From NCBI GenBank assembly GCA_964550845.1, contig CAZKAD010000020.1, positions 1 to 15,950 of the forward strand: 15,950 nucleotides of DNA, written 5' to 3'. The position numbers and the translations under genes are program-made. This document shows, in pieces, positions 1 to 7,336 of this stretch. Numbering within the stretch: the stretch's first letter is position 1; every line of letters starts with the position of its first letter. The notes under the pieces were generated by a model, which was given only the letters and a program-made list of their open reading frames with translations, searched no databases and was not told the origin of the DNA. Origin of the DNA: CAYTKU01 sp964550845. GTDB taxonomy: Bacteria; Patescibacteriota; Patescibacteriia; Magasanikbacterales; UBA922.

Positions 1-13
1 CAAGTAGTCAGAA

Positions 14-40
14 AAGCGGACCCCTCAACCAGGTCCGCTT
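14..40. terminator. Intrinsic terminator hairpin, probably bidirectional
   Basis: A perfect 9-bp stem (AAGCGGACC / GGTCCGCTT) surrounds a 9-nt loop. On the minus strand it lies about 47 nt beyond the stop of the coiled-coil gene and is followed by a short T-run (the stem's final TT plus TT, then C). On the plus strand it is followed by CGCTG and five T's. It could therefore end transcription from both sides, including a plus-strand gene lying left of the window. Confidence 0.7.
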
Positions 41-86
41 CGCTGTTTTTATACTCATGTTTTCATTTCAAATCTTAATCTTACTT

Positions 87-2411
87 TTATTTTTTTCGTT
101 CTAATTTTCGTTCTAATTCACGAGTCGTAATCCAGTTGTAAATATTTCTTAATTGTTCAGGAGTAACTATTTTATTTTCTAATAGTTCGGCTGTCCAGAC
201 TTGAGATACTCCTTTTCCTGATGTAGTCAGATCATACCCCATCCCCCATTTACTTCCAACATTTTTTCTTCCAATCAATTGATCATGGCCCAAAGATTCT
301 CCCAAAATTTCGGCCTTCAACAATGCACGAGTCACGGCGGTTGTTTCTGGACCAAGTGCCTCAACTATCTTTACATCCCGCAGCTTCATAGCAAGTGCAA
401 CATCTCGCGCCAGACGTGGAGAAAAATCTTGCCCACCCTGTCTTCGCATAGCACCTAAAACAGTAAAGGCTATTTTTATATTTGTTTCAAATGTTCCACC
501 CCGAAGATCTTCCAAGAGTTCGTTATAATAATCTTGCAGTTTTTCCGGATGACGAAAAGGAAGACCTAAACGTATAGTTTCAACATCCAGCCCTTTGACT
601 GAAGCAAAAAGTTCTTCCCACTCCTTTGTTCTTTCAATATCAGCTTCAACAATCTCAATTGGATATGGAAGTTCACGAATGAAAGAAGAAATTTCAGGCC
701 TCAAAGCTACTCTTTGGACCGAATCTTGAACAGGACGCACTGCTTCAGATTGTGTAGTTTGAAATGCCAATCTCATTTCTTCAAAAGAACGGTAGGATAA
801 TCCATCTATCTGTGCGTCAAGTGCTCCTTGATCTACTTCAAGCTCACTCTGTGGAGTCTCTTTTTCTACCACACTCATGGCATGAAGACGCGATCGCAAT
901 TCTTCGACTCGATCACGTGCAATGCGTACATTTCTCTCTACCTCATCTTTCACCATTTCGGCTTGACGAATCTCTTGCTCCACACGATCTTTTAACAGAG
1001 CATCTGCTTTCTTTTCAAATGGATGTGTCAAACCTCTTGTTAATATAAATTTCTCCATTTCAGCTCGTGTTTGCTCGGCCCAGGAAACAATTCCAAAAGA
1101 AATCTCAGTGAGTTCGGAAATATGATCTTCTAATTCAGCAATTGAATCTGCCAATTGTTCTTTCATTGTAGTATAGTCTACTTTTGCTGAACGACGTTCT
1201 AACTCTTCACGCTCTTGTTGCCAAGCTTTACGTTCTGCTTCTACCTGTTGTTTGAAAGCTTCATATTCTTGCTCACTGGCTGTTCGTGCTTCCTGCAACC
1301 TTTCTCTTTCTTGGCGCAAACGAATAGCCGTTTGATCATCTGTTTGTTGTTGACCTAATTCAGTTTCAAGTGAATCAATAGTTTTAGCCAAACGTGTTAT
1401 TTGTGCTTCTAAACGAGCAATCCTTCCATCTTTTTCTTCATTAGACTTCTCAATCTCTTGAAGGCGTTTATCGAGTCGCTCGCGTGCTCTTCTCAAGGTC
1501 TCTAATTCTGCGCTTTGTTGCTTCATGCGCTCATCACGACGCTCTAACTCGGCTCGAAGCTCTTCTGCTTCTTGCATTGCTGTTTCAAGTTCATCCCATA
1601 CACCATCATCTGAAGAAGCTGCTTCTCGTTTCGGTTCTCTCTTTACAACCGCACCCTCAGCTAAAAAGCTGACCAATATATCAAGAGCCTCATCTCGAAC
1701 TCCTCTTGGATCAACCAGATCTGTTGCATTTTTAATTCTGTCTAAAGCTCCTCGTACTCTTTCAGGGTCACCAAGTGCATCAAATAAACCTTCGATTAAA
1801 GTTTCGTCAGGTGTCTTTGGTTTTTTTTCAGGTATAATGGCAAGTTCAATAGGCTCCTCGACTAATTCTTGTTCTGGCTCAAAATCTTCACCGAAATCAT
1901 CTGGATCAGAATCAAAAGTAGAAGTTGCCTGAGATAACGTGCTCAATTGTGCTTGTCGAGCACGTTCAATAGCTGCACTTTTGCGAGCCTCGGCTGCGGC
2001 TAGAGCTTCCGCCTCGTCAATATGTCTTAAGACACCATCTTTTGTCTCATGTCTGAGACCATTTATCCAACGAGTGAATTCTTGCCATCTTGCAATCGGA
2101 TTTCCATGCTGTACTCGACTCAGAGCCCTGTTAAAACGTTCACTATGAGTCTCAATTTCATCGGATAAAACATCACAAAACCTATCAATTGCTTCACGAT
2201 CAGACCAGTCTACATTTGGAATTTGTGTGTTAATAAAACGAATGATTGCTTTACGAATTTTATCAAGATCATTTCGTGTGTTCCTTTCATCGTCACTATT
2301 ACGAAAATCTTTCGATTTAAAACGAAACATTTCAGCAAATTGAGTTTCTCCTTGTTGAAGGAGTGCTTCATGGTCAAAGGGTATTCCTCCTCGAGGATGC
2401 TCTACTACCAT
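87..2411 (-). CDS. Large coiled-coil protein of unknown function (774 aa)
   Basis: I do not recognise this family. No signal peptide or membrane segment is visible, so it is probably cytoplasmic. In order it has a helical N-terminal region (about 1-160) rich in charged residues and including several Trp (W69, W109, W115), an acidic Pro/Glu linker (about 165-200), a small helical region (about 203-255), a long heptad-type coiled coil (about 271-435), a second coiled coil (about 445-515), and a globular C-terminal region (about 535-774) with Gly/Lys-rich segments. The architecture resembles SMC-like or scaffold proteins, but there is no Walker A motif, so it is not an ATPase of that class. The start at 2411 fits a promoter whose -10 box ends 31 nt upstream. 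It is transcribed alone, divergently from ftsK. The coding call is secure from length and composition; the function is unknown. Confidence 0.88.
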   Translation of the reverse strand: MVVEHPRGGIPFDHEALLQQGETQFAEMFRFKSKDFRNSDDERNTRNDLDKIRKAIIRFINTQIPNVDWSDREAIDRFCDVLSDEIETHSERFNRALSRVQHGNPIARWQEFTRWINGLRHETKDGVLRHIDEAEALAAAEARKSAAIERARQAQLSTLSQATSTFDSDPDDFGEDFEPEQELVEEPIELAIIPEKKPKTPDETLIEGLFDALGDPERVRGALDRIKNATDLVDPRGVRDEALDILVSFLAEGAVVKREPKREAASSDDGVWDELETAMQEAEELRAELERRDERMKQQSAELETLRRARERLDKRLQEIEKSNEEKDGRIARLEAQITRLAKTIDSLETELGQQQTDDQTAIRLRQERERLQEARTASEQEYEAFKQQVEAERKAWQQEREELERRSAKVDYTTMKEQLADSIAELEDHISELTEISFGIVSWAEQTRAEMEKFILTRGLTHPFEKKADALLKDRVEQEIRQAEMVKDEVERNVRIARDRVEELRSRLHAMSVVEKETPQSELEVDQGALDAQIDGLSYRSFEEMRLAFQTTQSEAVRPVQDSVQRVALRPEISSFIRELPYPIEIVEADIERTKEWEELFASVKGLDVETIRLGLPFRHPEKLQDYYNELLEDLRGGTFETNIKIAFTVLGAMRRQGGQDFSPRLARDVALAMKLRDVKIVEALGPETTAVTRALLKAEILGESLGHDQLIGRKNVGSKWGMGYDLTTSGKGVSQVWTAELLENKIVTPEQLRNIYNWITTRELERKLERKK

Positions 2412-2442
2412 AGTATTTAAAAATTATTTTTTATTGAAATAT

Positions 2443-2471
2443 AGTATAGCATTTTTTGTTTATCTAGACAA
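2443..2471 (-). promoter_or_regulatory. Sigma70-type promoter of the coiled-coil gene
   Basis: On the minus strand, TTGTCT (2466-2471) and TATACT (2443-2448) are separated by exactly 17 bp. Transcription would start near 2436, leaving an AT-rich leader of about 25 nt before the ATG at 2411, without a Shine-Dalgarno motif. Confidence 0.65.
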
Positions 2472-2493
2472 AATTTTACCTCAGCAAATACCT

Positions 2494-2523
2494 TTGTATA
2501 ACTTCCCTGCAATATGATATACT
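2494..2523 (+). promoter_or_regulatory. Sigma70-type promoter of ftsK
   Basis: TTGTAT (2494-2499) and TATACT (2518-2523) are 18 bp apart. The predicted start near 2530 gives a leader of about 19 nt before the ATG at 2549. The leader is pyrimidine-rich and has no Shine-Dalgarno motif. The -35 box sits 22 bp from that of the divergent minus-strand promoter. Confidence 0.55.
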
Positions 2524-2548
2524 ATTATTTCAAATATTCTCTTCTTCT

Positions 2549-4918
2549 ATGCCAAAAAAGCAGCAACGAGAAAAGTCCCGCCCCGAGACAACTTTTGATC
2601 CAACCCTCTCCCAAGGCGTTATCGCAACCATTCTTATCATACTAGCCTGCATTATCACGCTCAGTTTTTTTAATAAAGCCGGCACACTCGGAATTGTTCT
2701 CAATGAATGGATCCTCAGTTTCTTTTTTGGAACGCTGCGCTATCTCACACCCATAGTGCTCTTTATTTTTGCCTGGCACCTGGTCGTGCAAATTGATTTT
2801 GATTACAAAAAAACACATGGTATTGGAGCATTTTTGTTTTTCCTTTCAGCCTCGAGCCTTCTGCACATTGGGTACACACCAGAAACCATGTGGCTCGAAG
2901 CTGTCAATGGTACTGGCGGTGGTGTTTTTGGTATGCTTGCCTGGCCACTCAAGACCTACCTTGGCCCGATTGCATCACTCATACTTCTGATTGGCACAAC
3001 ACTGATTTCTCTTCTCTTTTTGTTCAATACTCATCCCATTGCCCTTATTCGAGCTTTGGCCGAGCGCCTGAAATCCCAGGCACCACTCAAAAAAACACAA
3101 ATTGCCCGTGTGGTTGAAGATGATGAAGAAGAGGAAGAACCGCCAGTCAAACAAACCCTATTTAAAAAAGCTCCTCTACGCAAACCCGAAGAAGATCCAG
3201 ATGAAGAAGCAGACGAGGATGAGGAAGAACCACCAAAACGCATTGCGCCAAAGGTGATTGTAGGCGGAAGTGAATCGATTTCACCTCTCTCGCCTCCAGA
3301 ATGGCAAAAAAATGTGGTGATTAAAGATTTGCCGCCAGTGGAGCTTCTTCAAAACAAAAAAGACAAACCTACGAGTGGTGACATTGAAGCCAATGCAGAA
3401 ATTATTGCGGATACCTTTCACCAATTCAATATTGATGTTGAAATGAGTGAGATACGCGTTGGTCCGACGGTTACACAATATACAATGAAGCCTGCCAAAG
3501 GAGTAAAGCTCTCTCGCATTACAGCTCTCTCAAATGACCTGGCTCTTGCCCTTGCAGCGCACCCTATTCGTATTGAAGCGCCTATTCCTGGTAAGCCTCT
3601 CGTTGGTATTGAAGTACCAAATCACAAGACTGCGATGGTAAGTCTACGAGAACTGCTTGAAAACAACGATTTTCAAGGACGCAAGCACAATATGATGATT
3701 GCACTTGGAAAAGATGTTGGCGGAAAAGTTTGGTTTGCAGATCTGCCACGCATGCCACATCTTTTGATTGCCGGATCTACTGGTTCTGGAAAAACCGTAT
3801 GTATGAATACGATTATCCTCTCGCTCCTCTACCAGAACACAGCCGAGGATTTGCGTATGATCATGGTCGATCCAAAACGCGTTGAGCTCACTCTCTACAA
3901 TGGTATCCCCCACCTTCTGACTCCAGTTATTACCAATGCTGCCAAGACCGTAAATGCGCTCAAGTGGACGATTGGTGAAATGGACCGCCGGTTTGAAATC
4001 CTCTCGCAAGCTGGCAACCGCGATATTGGTACTTACAATGCATCACATCCTTCGACTAAACTCCCCTACATTGTTTTCATTATTGACGAACTTGCTGACC
4101 TCATGGCTACGGCGGCAGGAGACGTGGAAGCAGGCATTATTCGCCTCGCACAAATGGCGCGTGCTGTTGGAATACACCTGATTGTTGCGACTCAGCGCCC
4201 AAGTGTGGATGTTATTACAGGTCTTATGAAAGCCAATATCCCTGCACGTATTGCTTTTTCTGTGGCTTCCGTTACAGACTCACGTACCATTCTTGATTCT
4301 CCAGGCGCTGAAAAACTCCTTGGACGAGGAGACATGCTCCTTCAAACAGCAGAACTTTCTAAACCTGTTCGTATCCAGGGAGCTTTTGTTTCTGAAGATG
4401 AGCTCAAAAAAGTGGCTGAACATCTCAAAGGTGATGAAGAACCTGTTTATGATACTACTATTACAGAAAAAACTACGAGCGGAAGTGGTGGATCTGGTGG
4501 TGGATTTGATGGCAGTGGCGATGGACAAGATCCATTGTTTGACGAAGCCAAAAGTGCTATACTCGAGGCTGGCAAAGCGAGTGCCTCGTTCCTTCAGCGT
4601 CGTCTCAAGGTGGGTTATGCTCGTGCTGCACGACTTCTCGATGAACTCGAAGAAGCTGGAATTATTGGCCCTGGTGAAGGAGCCAAACCTCGTGAAATAT
4701 TGGTAACCGAAACTGAAATTGAAGAAAATGATTTCTCTGCGGCAGGAAGACTCAATGTATACAAAAATAATGAACCAAAAGAAAGTGTTGAAGAGGAAAA
4801 TGAAGAAGCAGTTCCAGAATCTGAGGAAGAAGAATATGATGAGGCAGAAGATGTTGAAGAAGAAACTGACGAAGAAATCACAGAGGAAGATGACGACAAA
4901 CAAAGAGATGCACGCTAA
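2549..4918 (+). CDS. ftsK: DNA translocase FtsK
   Basis: FtsK is a septum-anchored hexameric ATPase that pumps double-stranded DNA and coordinates chromosome segregation with division. The 789-residue product has four predicted N-terminal membrane helices (about 23-41, 65-82, 91-108 and 138-159). An acidic, proline-rich linker with two Glu/Asp clusters (about 190-230) follows. Then comes the motor: alpha domain from about 255, Walker A GSTGSGKT at 409-416, Walker B hydrophobic run ending in DE at 508-514, and a conserved ATQRPSVDVITG segment at 547-558. A Gly/Ser linker (about 642-660) leads to the winged-helix gamma domain (about 661-720, with RRLKVGYARAARLLDELE), which in characterised FtsKs reads the KOPS polarity sequence. 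Unusually, about 65 residues follow gamma, mostly Glu and Asp. The start is the first ATG after a good promoter. A rodZ-like gene follows after 48 nt, probably cotranscribed. Confidence 0.97.
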   Translation: MPKKQQREKSRPETTFDPTLSQGVIATILIILACIITLSFFNKAGTLGIVLNEWILSFFFGTLRYLTPIVLFIFAWHLVVQIDFDYKKTHGIGAFLFFLSASSLLHIGYTPETMWLEAVNGTGGGVFGMLAWPLKTYLGPIASLILLIGTTLISLLFLFNTHPIALIRALAERLKSQAPLKKTQIARVVEDDEEEEEPPVKQTLFKKAPLRKPEEDPDEEADEDEEEPPKRIAPKVIVGGSESISPLSPPEWQKNVVIKDLPPVELLQNKKDKPTSGDIEANAEIIADTFHQFNIDVEMSEIRVGPTVTQYTMKPAKGVKLSRITALSNDLALALAAHPIRIEAPIPGKPLVGIEVPNHKTAMVSLRELLENNDFQGRKHNMMIALGKDVGGKVWFADLPRMPHLLIAGSTGSGKTVCMNTIILSLLYQNTAEDLRMIMVDPKRVELTLYNGIPHLLTPVITNAAKTVNALKWTIGEMDRRFEILSQAGNRDIGTYNASHPSTKLPYIVFIIDELADLMATAAGDVEAGIIRLAQMARAVGIHLIVATQRPSVDVITGLMKANIPARIAFSVASVTDSRTILDSPGAEKLLGRGDMLLQTAELSKPVRIQGAFVSEDELKKVAEHLKGDEEPVYDTTITEKTTSGSGGSGGGFDGSGDGQDPLFDEAKSAILEAGKASASFLQRRLKVGYARAARLLDELEEAGIIGPGEGAKPREILVTETEIEENDFSAAGRLNVYKNNEPKESVEEENEEAVPESEEEEYDEAEDVEEETDEEITEEDDDKQRDAR

Positions 4919-4966
4919 GCAATAATCTATTGCATCTTTCTTATCTCATATCGCCCATAAATTGGT

Positions 4967-5677
4967 ATGCAATTTCAAACCAAAAATCTCCAAAAACAAG
5001 AACGCATTTGTCTGCGACTTAAAAACCTGCGTGAACAAAAAGGAATTTCTTTACAGGAAATGTCTGATCGCCTCAAAATGAGCAGCACTCATATTCTTGC
5101 ACTTGAAGAATGCCGCTCCAAAGACCTTCCTTTTGCTCCTATCTATAAAAAGAAACTCGTCAAACAATACTGTCATATTGTTGATGCTGATTATAAAAAA
5201 CTTGTTCATCAGTTTGTCGAAGAAGAACTCGAACAGCACATATTACCAAAGATAGAAACCTCTTTATCCAAAAAAGGTATTCATGCCTGGTACAACCTTC
5301 CCTTTTTATTTCGTCTGAGTGCAGCTCTGGTGGTATCATTGGTATTTTTTACTTACCTCGGCCTTCAGGTCAAACAAATTATTGAGCCTCCCGAGCTTGA
5401 TCTCTTTTCTCCTGTCAATGGAATGATTACCGCAGACGCAAATCTGCAAATCCGAGGTCAAACAGACAAAGAAGTCAAAGTAATGATCAATGGAAAAGAA
5501 ATCAAAAACAGTGAACAGGGTATATTTGATGAAACTCTTTCTCTCTCCCCTGGTGTAAACACTCTCGTGATTTCTGCAGAACAAAAACATGGAAAAACAA
5601 CCAGTGAAACTCGTTATGTTATCTTGGAAAATAAACCAGAATTTTCTTTAACCGATACAAAAAATACCACGAATTGA
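4967..5677 (+). CDS. rodZ: RodZ-like membrane-anchored helix-turn-helix protein
   Basis: The 236-residue product has the RodZ layout: an N-terminal HTH_25/Xre-type domain (about 14-90, with the LKNLREQKGISLQEMSDRL core), a juxtamembrane basic stretch, one membrane helix (about 112-133) and an extracytoplasmic C-terminal domain (about 143-222). In characterised bacteria RodZ links MreB to the elongation machinery, its HTH binding MreB rather than DNA. The C-terminal part (SPVNG, LQIRGQT, VMINGKEI, SLSPGVNTL) looks like the beta-sandwich bacterial Ig-like/glucodextranase-B-type domain common in CPR RodZ-like proteins, not the E. coli RodZ tail. No mreB is in the window, so a shape role is inferred. 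It follows ftsK by 48 nt with no convincing terminator between them. It ends in TGA, supporting UGA as a stop codon here. The start is the first ATG; no Shine-Dalgarno motif is present. Confidence 0.8.
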   Translation: MQFQTKNLQKQERICLRLKNLREQKGISLQEMSDRLKMSSTHILALEECRSKDLPFAPIYKKKLVKQYCHIVDADYKKLVHQFVEEELEQHILPKIETSLSKKGIHAWYNLPFLFRLSAALVVSLVFFTYLGLQVKQIIEPPELDLFSPVNGMITADANLQIRGQTDKEVKVMINGKEIKNSEQGIFDETLSLSPGVNTLVISAEQKHGKTTSETRYVILENKPEFSLTDTKNTTN

Positions 5678-5678
5678 C

Positions 5679-5754
5679 ATGTGGACAAAAAAAATGTACT
5701 CTACTAGGGAGAATGATTATTCTCCCTTTATTTTTCCCAAAAGCCTGTCCACAT
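5679..5754. repeat. 9-bp inverted repeat flanking the terminator
   Basis: ATGTGGACA (5679-5687) and TGTCCACAT (5746-5754) are perfect inverted copies that bracket the rodZ terminator. The right copy lies just before the recA promoter region. They could be a protein-binding pair or a chance structure. Confidence 0.4.
5706..5735 (+). terminator. Intrinsic terminator after the ftsK-rodZ unit
   Basis: A perfect 9-bp stem AGGGAGAAT / ATTCTCCCT (5706-5714 and 5719-5727) with the 4-nt loop GATT is followed by TTATTTTT. It lies 28 nt past the rodZ-like stop and isolates recA from the upstream unit. Confidence 0.88.
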
Positions 5755-5798
5755 TTGAGAAAAATTTTATCTTTAAAGGTGTATAGTAGGATTATAAA
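5755..5798 (+). promoter_or_regulatory. Probable recA promoter region (poorly matched)
   Basis: A promoter is expected between the strong terminator ending near 5735 and the recA ATG at 5820. The -10-like candidates are TATAGT (5782-5787) and TATAAA (5793-5798). The only -35-like box seen is TTGAGA (5755-5760), 21 bp from the first candidate, which is too far for a normal sigma70 promoter. No E. coli-type CTGT-N8-ACAG or Gram-positive GAAC-N4-GTTC SOS box is visible. Confidence 0.3.
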
Positions 5799-5819
5799 TT
5801 ATCTTTTAATTGTGCATGT

Positions 5820-6893
5820 ATGCCAAAAGTAAGTGAAGAACAACAAGCCAAGTTCAAAGCAGCGCAATCTGCCATTGATCAGATCAAAGAACGTTTTGGA
5901 GATGGGTCTATTATGAAATTTGGCGAGGCCAAAGCCATGCAAGTCGATGCTGTTCCTACTGGATCAGTCTCTTTGGATCTTGCTCTTGGAGTCAAAGGTG
6001 TCCCCCGTGGTCGTATCCTTGAAATTTTTGGACCAGAAGCAAGTGGAAAAACAACTTTGGCACAGCATATCATTGCTGAAGTACAGAAACTCGGTGGTAT
6101 TGCTGCTTTTGTTGATGCAGAACATGCCCTAGACCCAGACTATGCACGCAAAATCGGCGTAGATGTAGATAATCTTCTTATTTCTCAGCCAGATACTGGT
6201 GAACAGGCTCTTGAAATTCTCGAAACGCTCGTTCGTTCCAATGCAGTAGACGTGGTCGTAGTCGACTCTGTCGCAGCACTGGTGCCAAAAGCCGAAATCG
6301 AAGGAGAAATGGGAGACTCACACATGGGACTTCAAGCTCGCCTCATGTCACAGGCTCTGCGCAAACTCACTGGTATTGTCAGTAAGACCAAGACCGTAGT
6401 AATCTTCATCAATCAGATTCGTCAGAAGATCGGTATTGTGTTTGGAAATCCAGAAACTACAACCGGTGGAAACGCACTCAAATTCTACTCTTCTGTTCGT
6501 ATTGAAATCCGCCGTGCTGCTCAAATAAAACAAGGCGACAAAATTATTGGAAATCGTGTAAAAATAAAAATTGTAAAAAACAAAGTCGCAGCACCATTTC
6601 GTACTACTGAATTTGACATCATGTATAATGAAGGAATCTCCATGTCTGGAGATCTGCTCGATACTGGAGTTGCCCACAAAGTTATTAGTAAATCCGGCAA
6701 TAGTTATAGTATTGGGGAAGAAAAACTTGGTGTAGGGCGAGAAAAAGCCAAAGAATACCTCCGTGCCAATCCAAAACTCATGAAAGAAATCAATAAACGC
6801 ATCTGGGAAGCAGTAGAACGCGGCGAAGCACCAGAAGAAGAAAAAGGCCAAGCTGGAGAAAAAGAAGATCTTGAAGGAGTTGAAATGCTATAA
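5820..6893 (+). CDS. recA: Recombinase RecA
   Basis: RecA is the ATP-dependent strand-exchange protein of homologous recombination. The 357-residue product is full length and canonical: N-terminal oligomerisation helix (about 5-30), SVSLDLALG (49-57), Walker A GPEASGKT (71-78), catalytic Glu in VDAEHALD (E101), Walker B VDVVVVDS (143-150), the L1 segment around EGEMGDSHMG (161-170), INQIRQKIG (197-205), and the L2 segment beginning GNPETTTGG (209-217). The C-terminal domain ends in an acidic tail (about 335-357), as in many RecAs, where it modulates DNA binding. No intein or insertion is present. The gene sits alone between two terminators, downstream of ftsK-rodZ. ATG 5820 gives a standard N-terminus; there is no Shine-Dalgarno motif before it. 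Confidence 0.99.
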   Translation: MPKVSEEQQAKFKAAQSAIDQIKERFGDGSIMKFGEAKAMQVDAVPTGSVSLDLALGVKGVPRGRILEIFGPEASGKTTLAQHIIAEVQKLGGIAAFVDAEHALDPDYARKIGVDVDNLLISQPDTGEQALEILETLVRSNAVDVVVVDSVAALVPKAEIEGEMGDSHMGLQARLMSQALRKLTGIVSKTKTVVIFINQIRQKIGIVFGNPETTTGGNALKFYSSVRIEIRRAAQIKQGDKIIGNRVKIKIVKNKVAAPFRTTEFDIMYNEGISMSGDLLDTGVAHKVISKSGNSYSIGEEKLGVGREKAKEYLRANPKLMKEINKRIWEAVERGEAPEEEKGQAGEKEDLEGVEML

Positions 6894-6912
6894 ACAAAAT
6901 ATTTTAAAGATG

Positions 6913-6941
6913 AAAAAACCACCCGAGACAGGTGGTTTTTT
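6913..6941. terminator. Bidirectional intrinsic terminator between recA and the convergent unit
   Basis: The 11-bp stem AAAAAACCACC / GGTGGTTTTTT (6913-6923 and 6931-6941) has a 7-nt loop and carries an A-run on one side and a T-run on the other. It therefore works for recA (plus, stop at 6893) and for the minus-strand gene ending at 6953. Confidence 0.92.
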
Positions 6942-6952
6942 GTTACACGCAA

Positions 6953-7312
6953 TTACATGGAATCACGAACTGCTTGTTTTTGATCTTCTTCCATTTGTGT
7001 TACAGCATTTTTAAAAACCACATTCCCTTCTTCCACTAAAGAAGTCATGGCAGATTCCAATTCATCATCAATTTTTTGAAGTTCATCCATCATTTTTTTG
7101 TGCTCTGCTTGATATTCAGGATCATTGGTATCTTCTTCTACACCCATTTCGGCATAGGTTTTTGAAACTTCATCGACAATAGCAGCCTTTAATTGATCCA
7201 GCACTTCAGAGGTGAGTCCCTCTTTTTGAATTCGAGAAACCCAAAGCTGTTTAAATGCATCATCAAAATGTTCGTTATTTTGAAGATATTGGATAAGCTC
7301 TTGTTTATTCAT
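6953..7312 (-). CDS. Hypothetical helical acidic protein (119 aa)
   Basis: I do not recognise this protein. It is predicted to be entirely alpha-helical, acidic, and without a signal peptide or membrane segment. The N-terminal half (about 1-55, NKQELIQYLQN... and LTSEVLDQLKAAIVDEV) resembles a small helical bundle. The C-terminal half (about 65-119) looks like one long amphipathic, possibly coiled-coil, helix rich in Met and Glu. It starts 24 nt after the stop of the Ala-rich gene on the same strand, so the two are probably cotranscribed and may act together. No promoter or Shine-Dalgarno motif is evident in the 24-nt gap. It terminates at the shared hairpin with recA. Confidence 0.8.
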   Translation of the reverse strand: MNKQELIQYLQNNEHFDDAFKQLWVSRIQKEGLTSEVLDQLKAAIVDEVSKTYAEMGVEEDTNDPEYQAEHKKMMDELQKIDDELESAMTSLVEEGNVVFKNAVTQMEEDQKQAVRDSM

Positions 7313-7336
7313 AAAATTGGAAGATTAAAAAGTAAT

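Noticed and set aside
4280..4903. Long open frames on the minus strand opposite the ftsK 3' end
   Set aside because: They are mirror images of the Glu/Asp-rich coding sequence (runs of Ser or Phe) and lie wholly within ftsK.
4919..4933. Small inverted repeat GCAATA-ATC-TATTGC after ftsK as a terminator
   Set aside because: It has only 6 bp with a 3-nt loop and no T-run follows, so readthrough into the rodZ-like gene is more likely.
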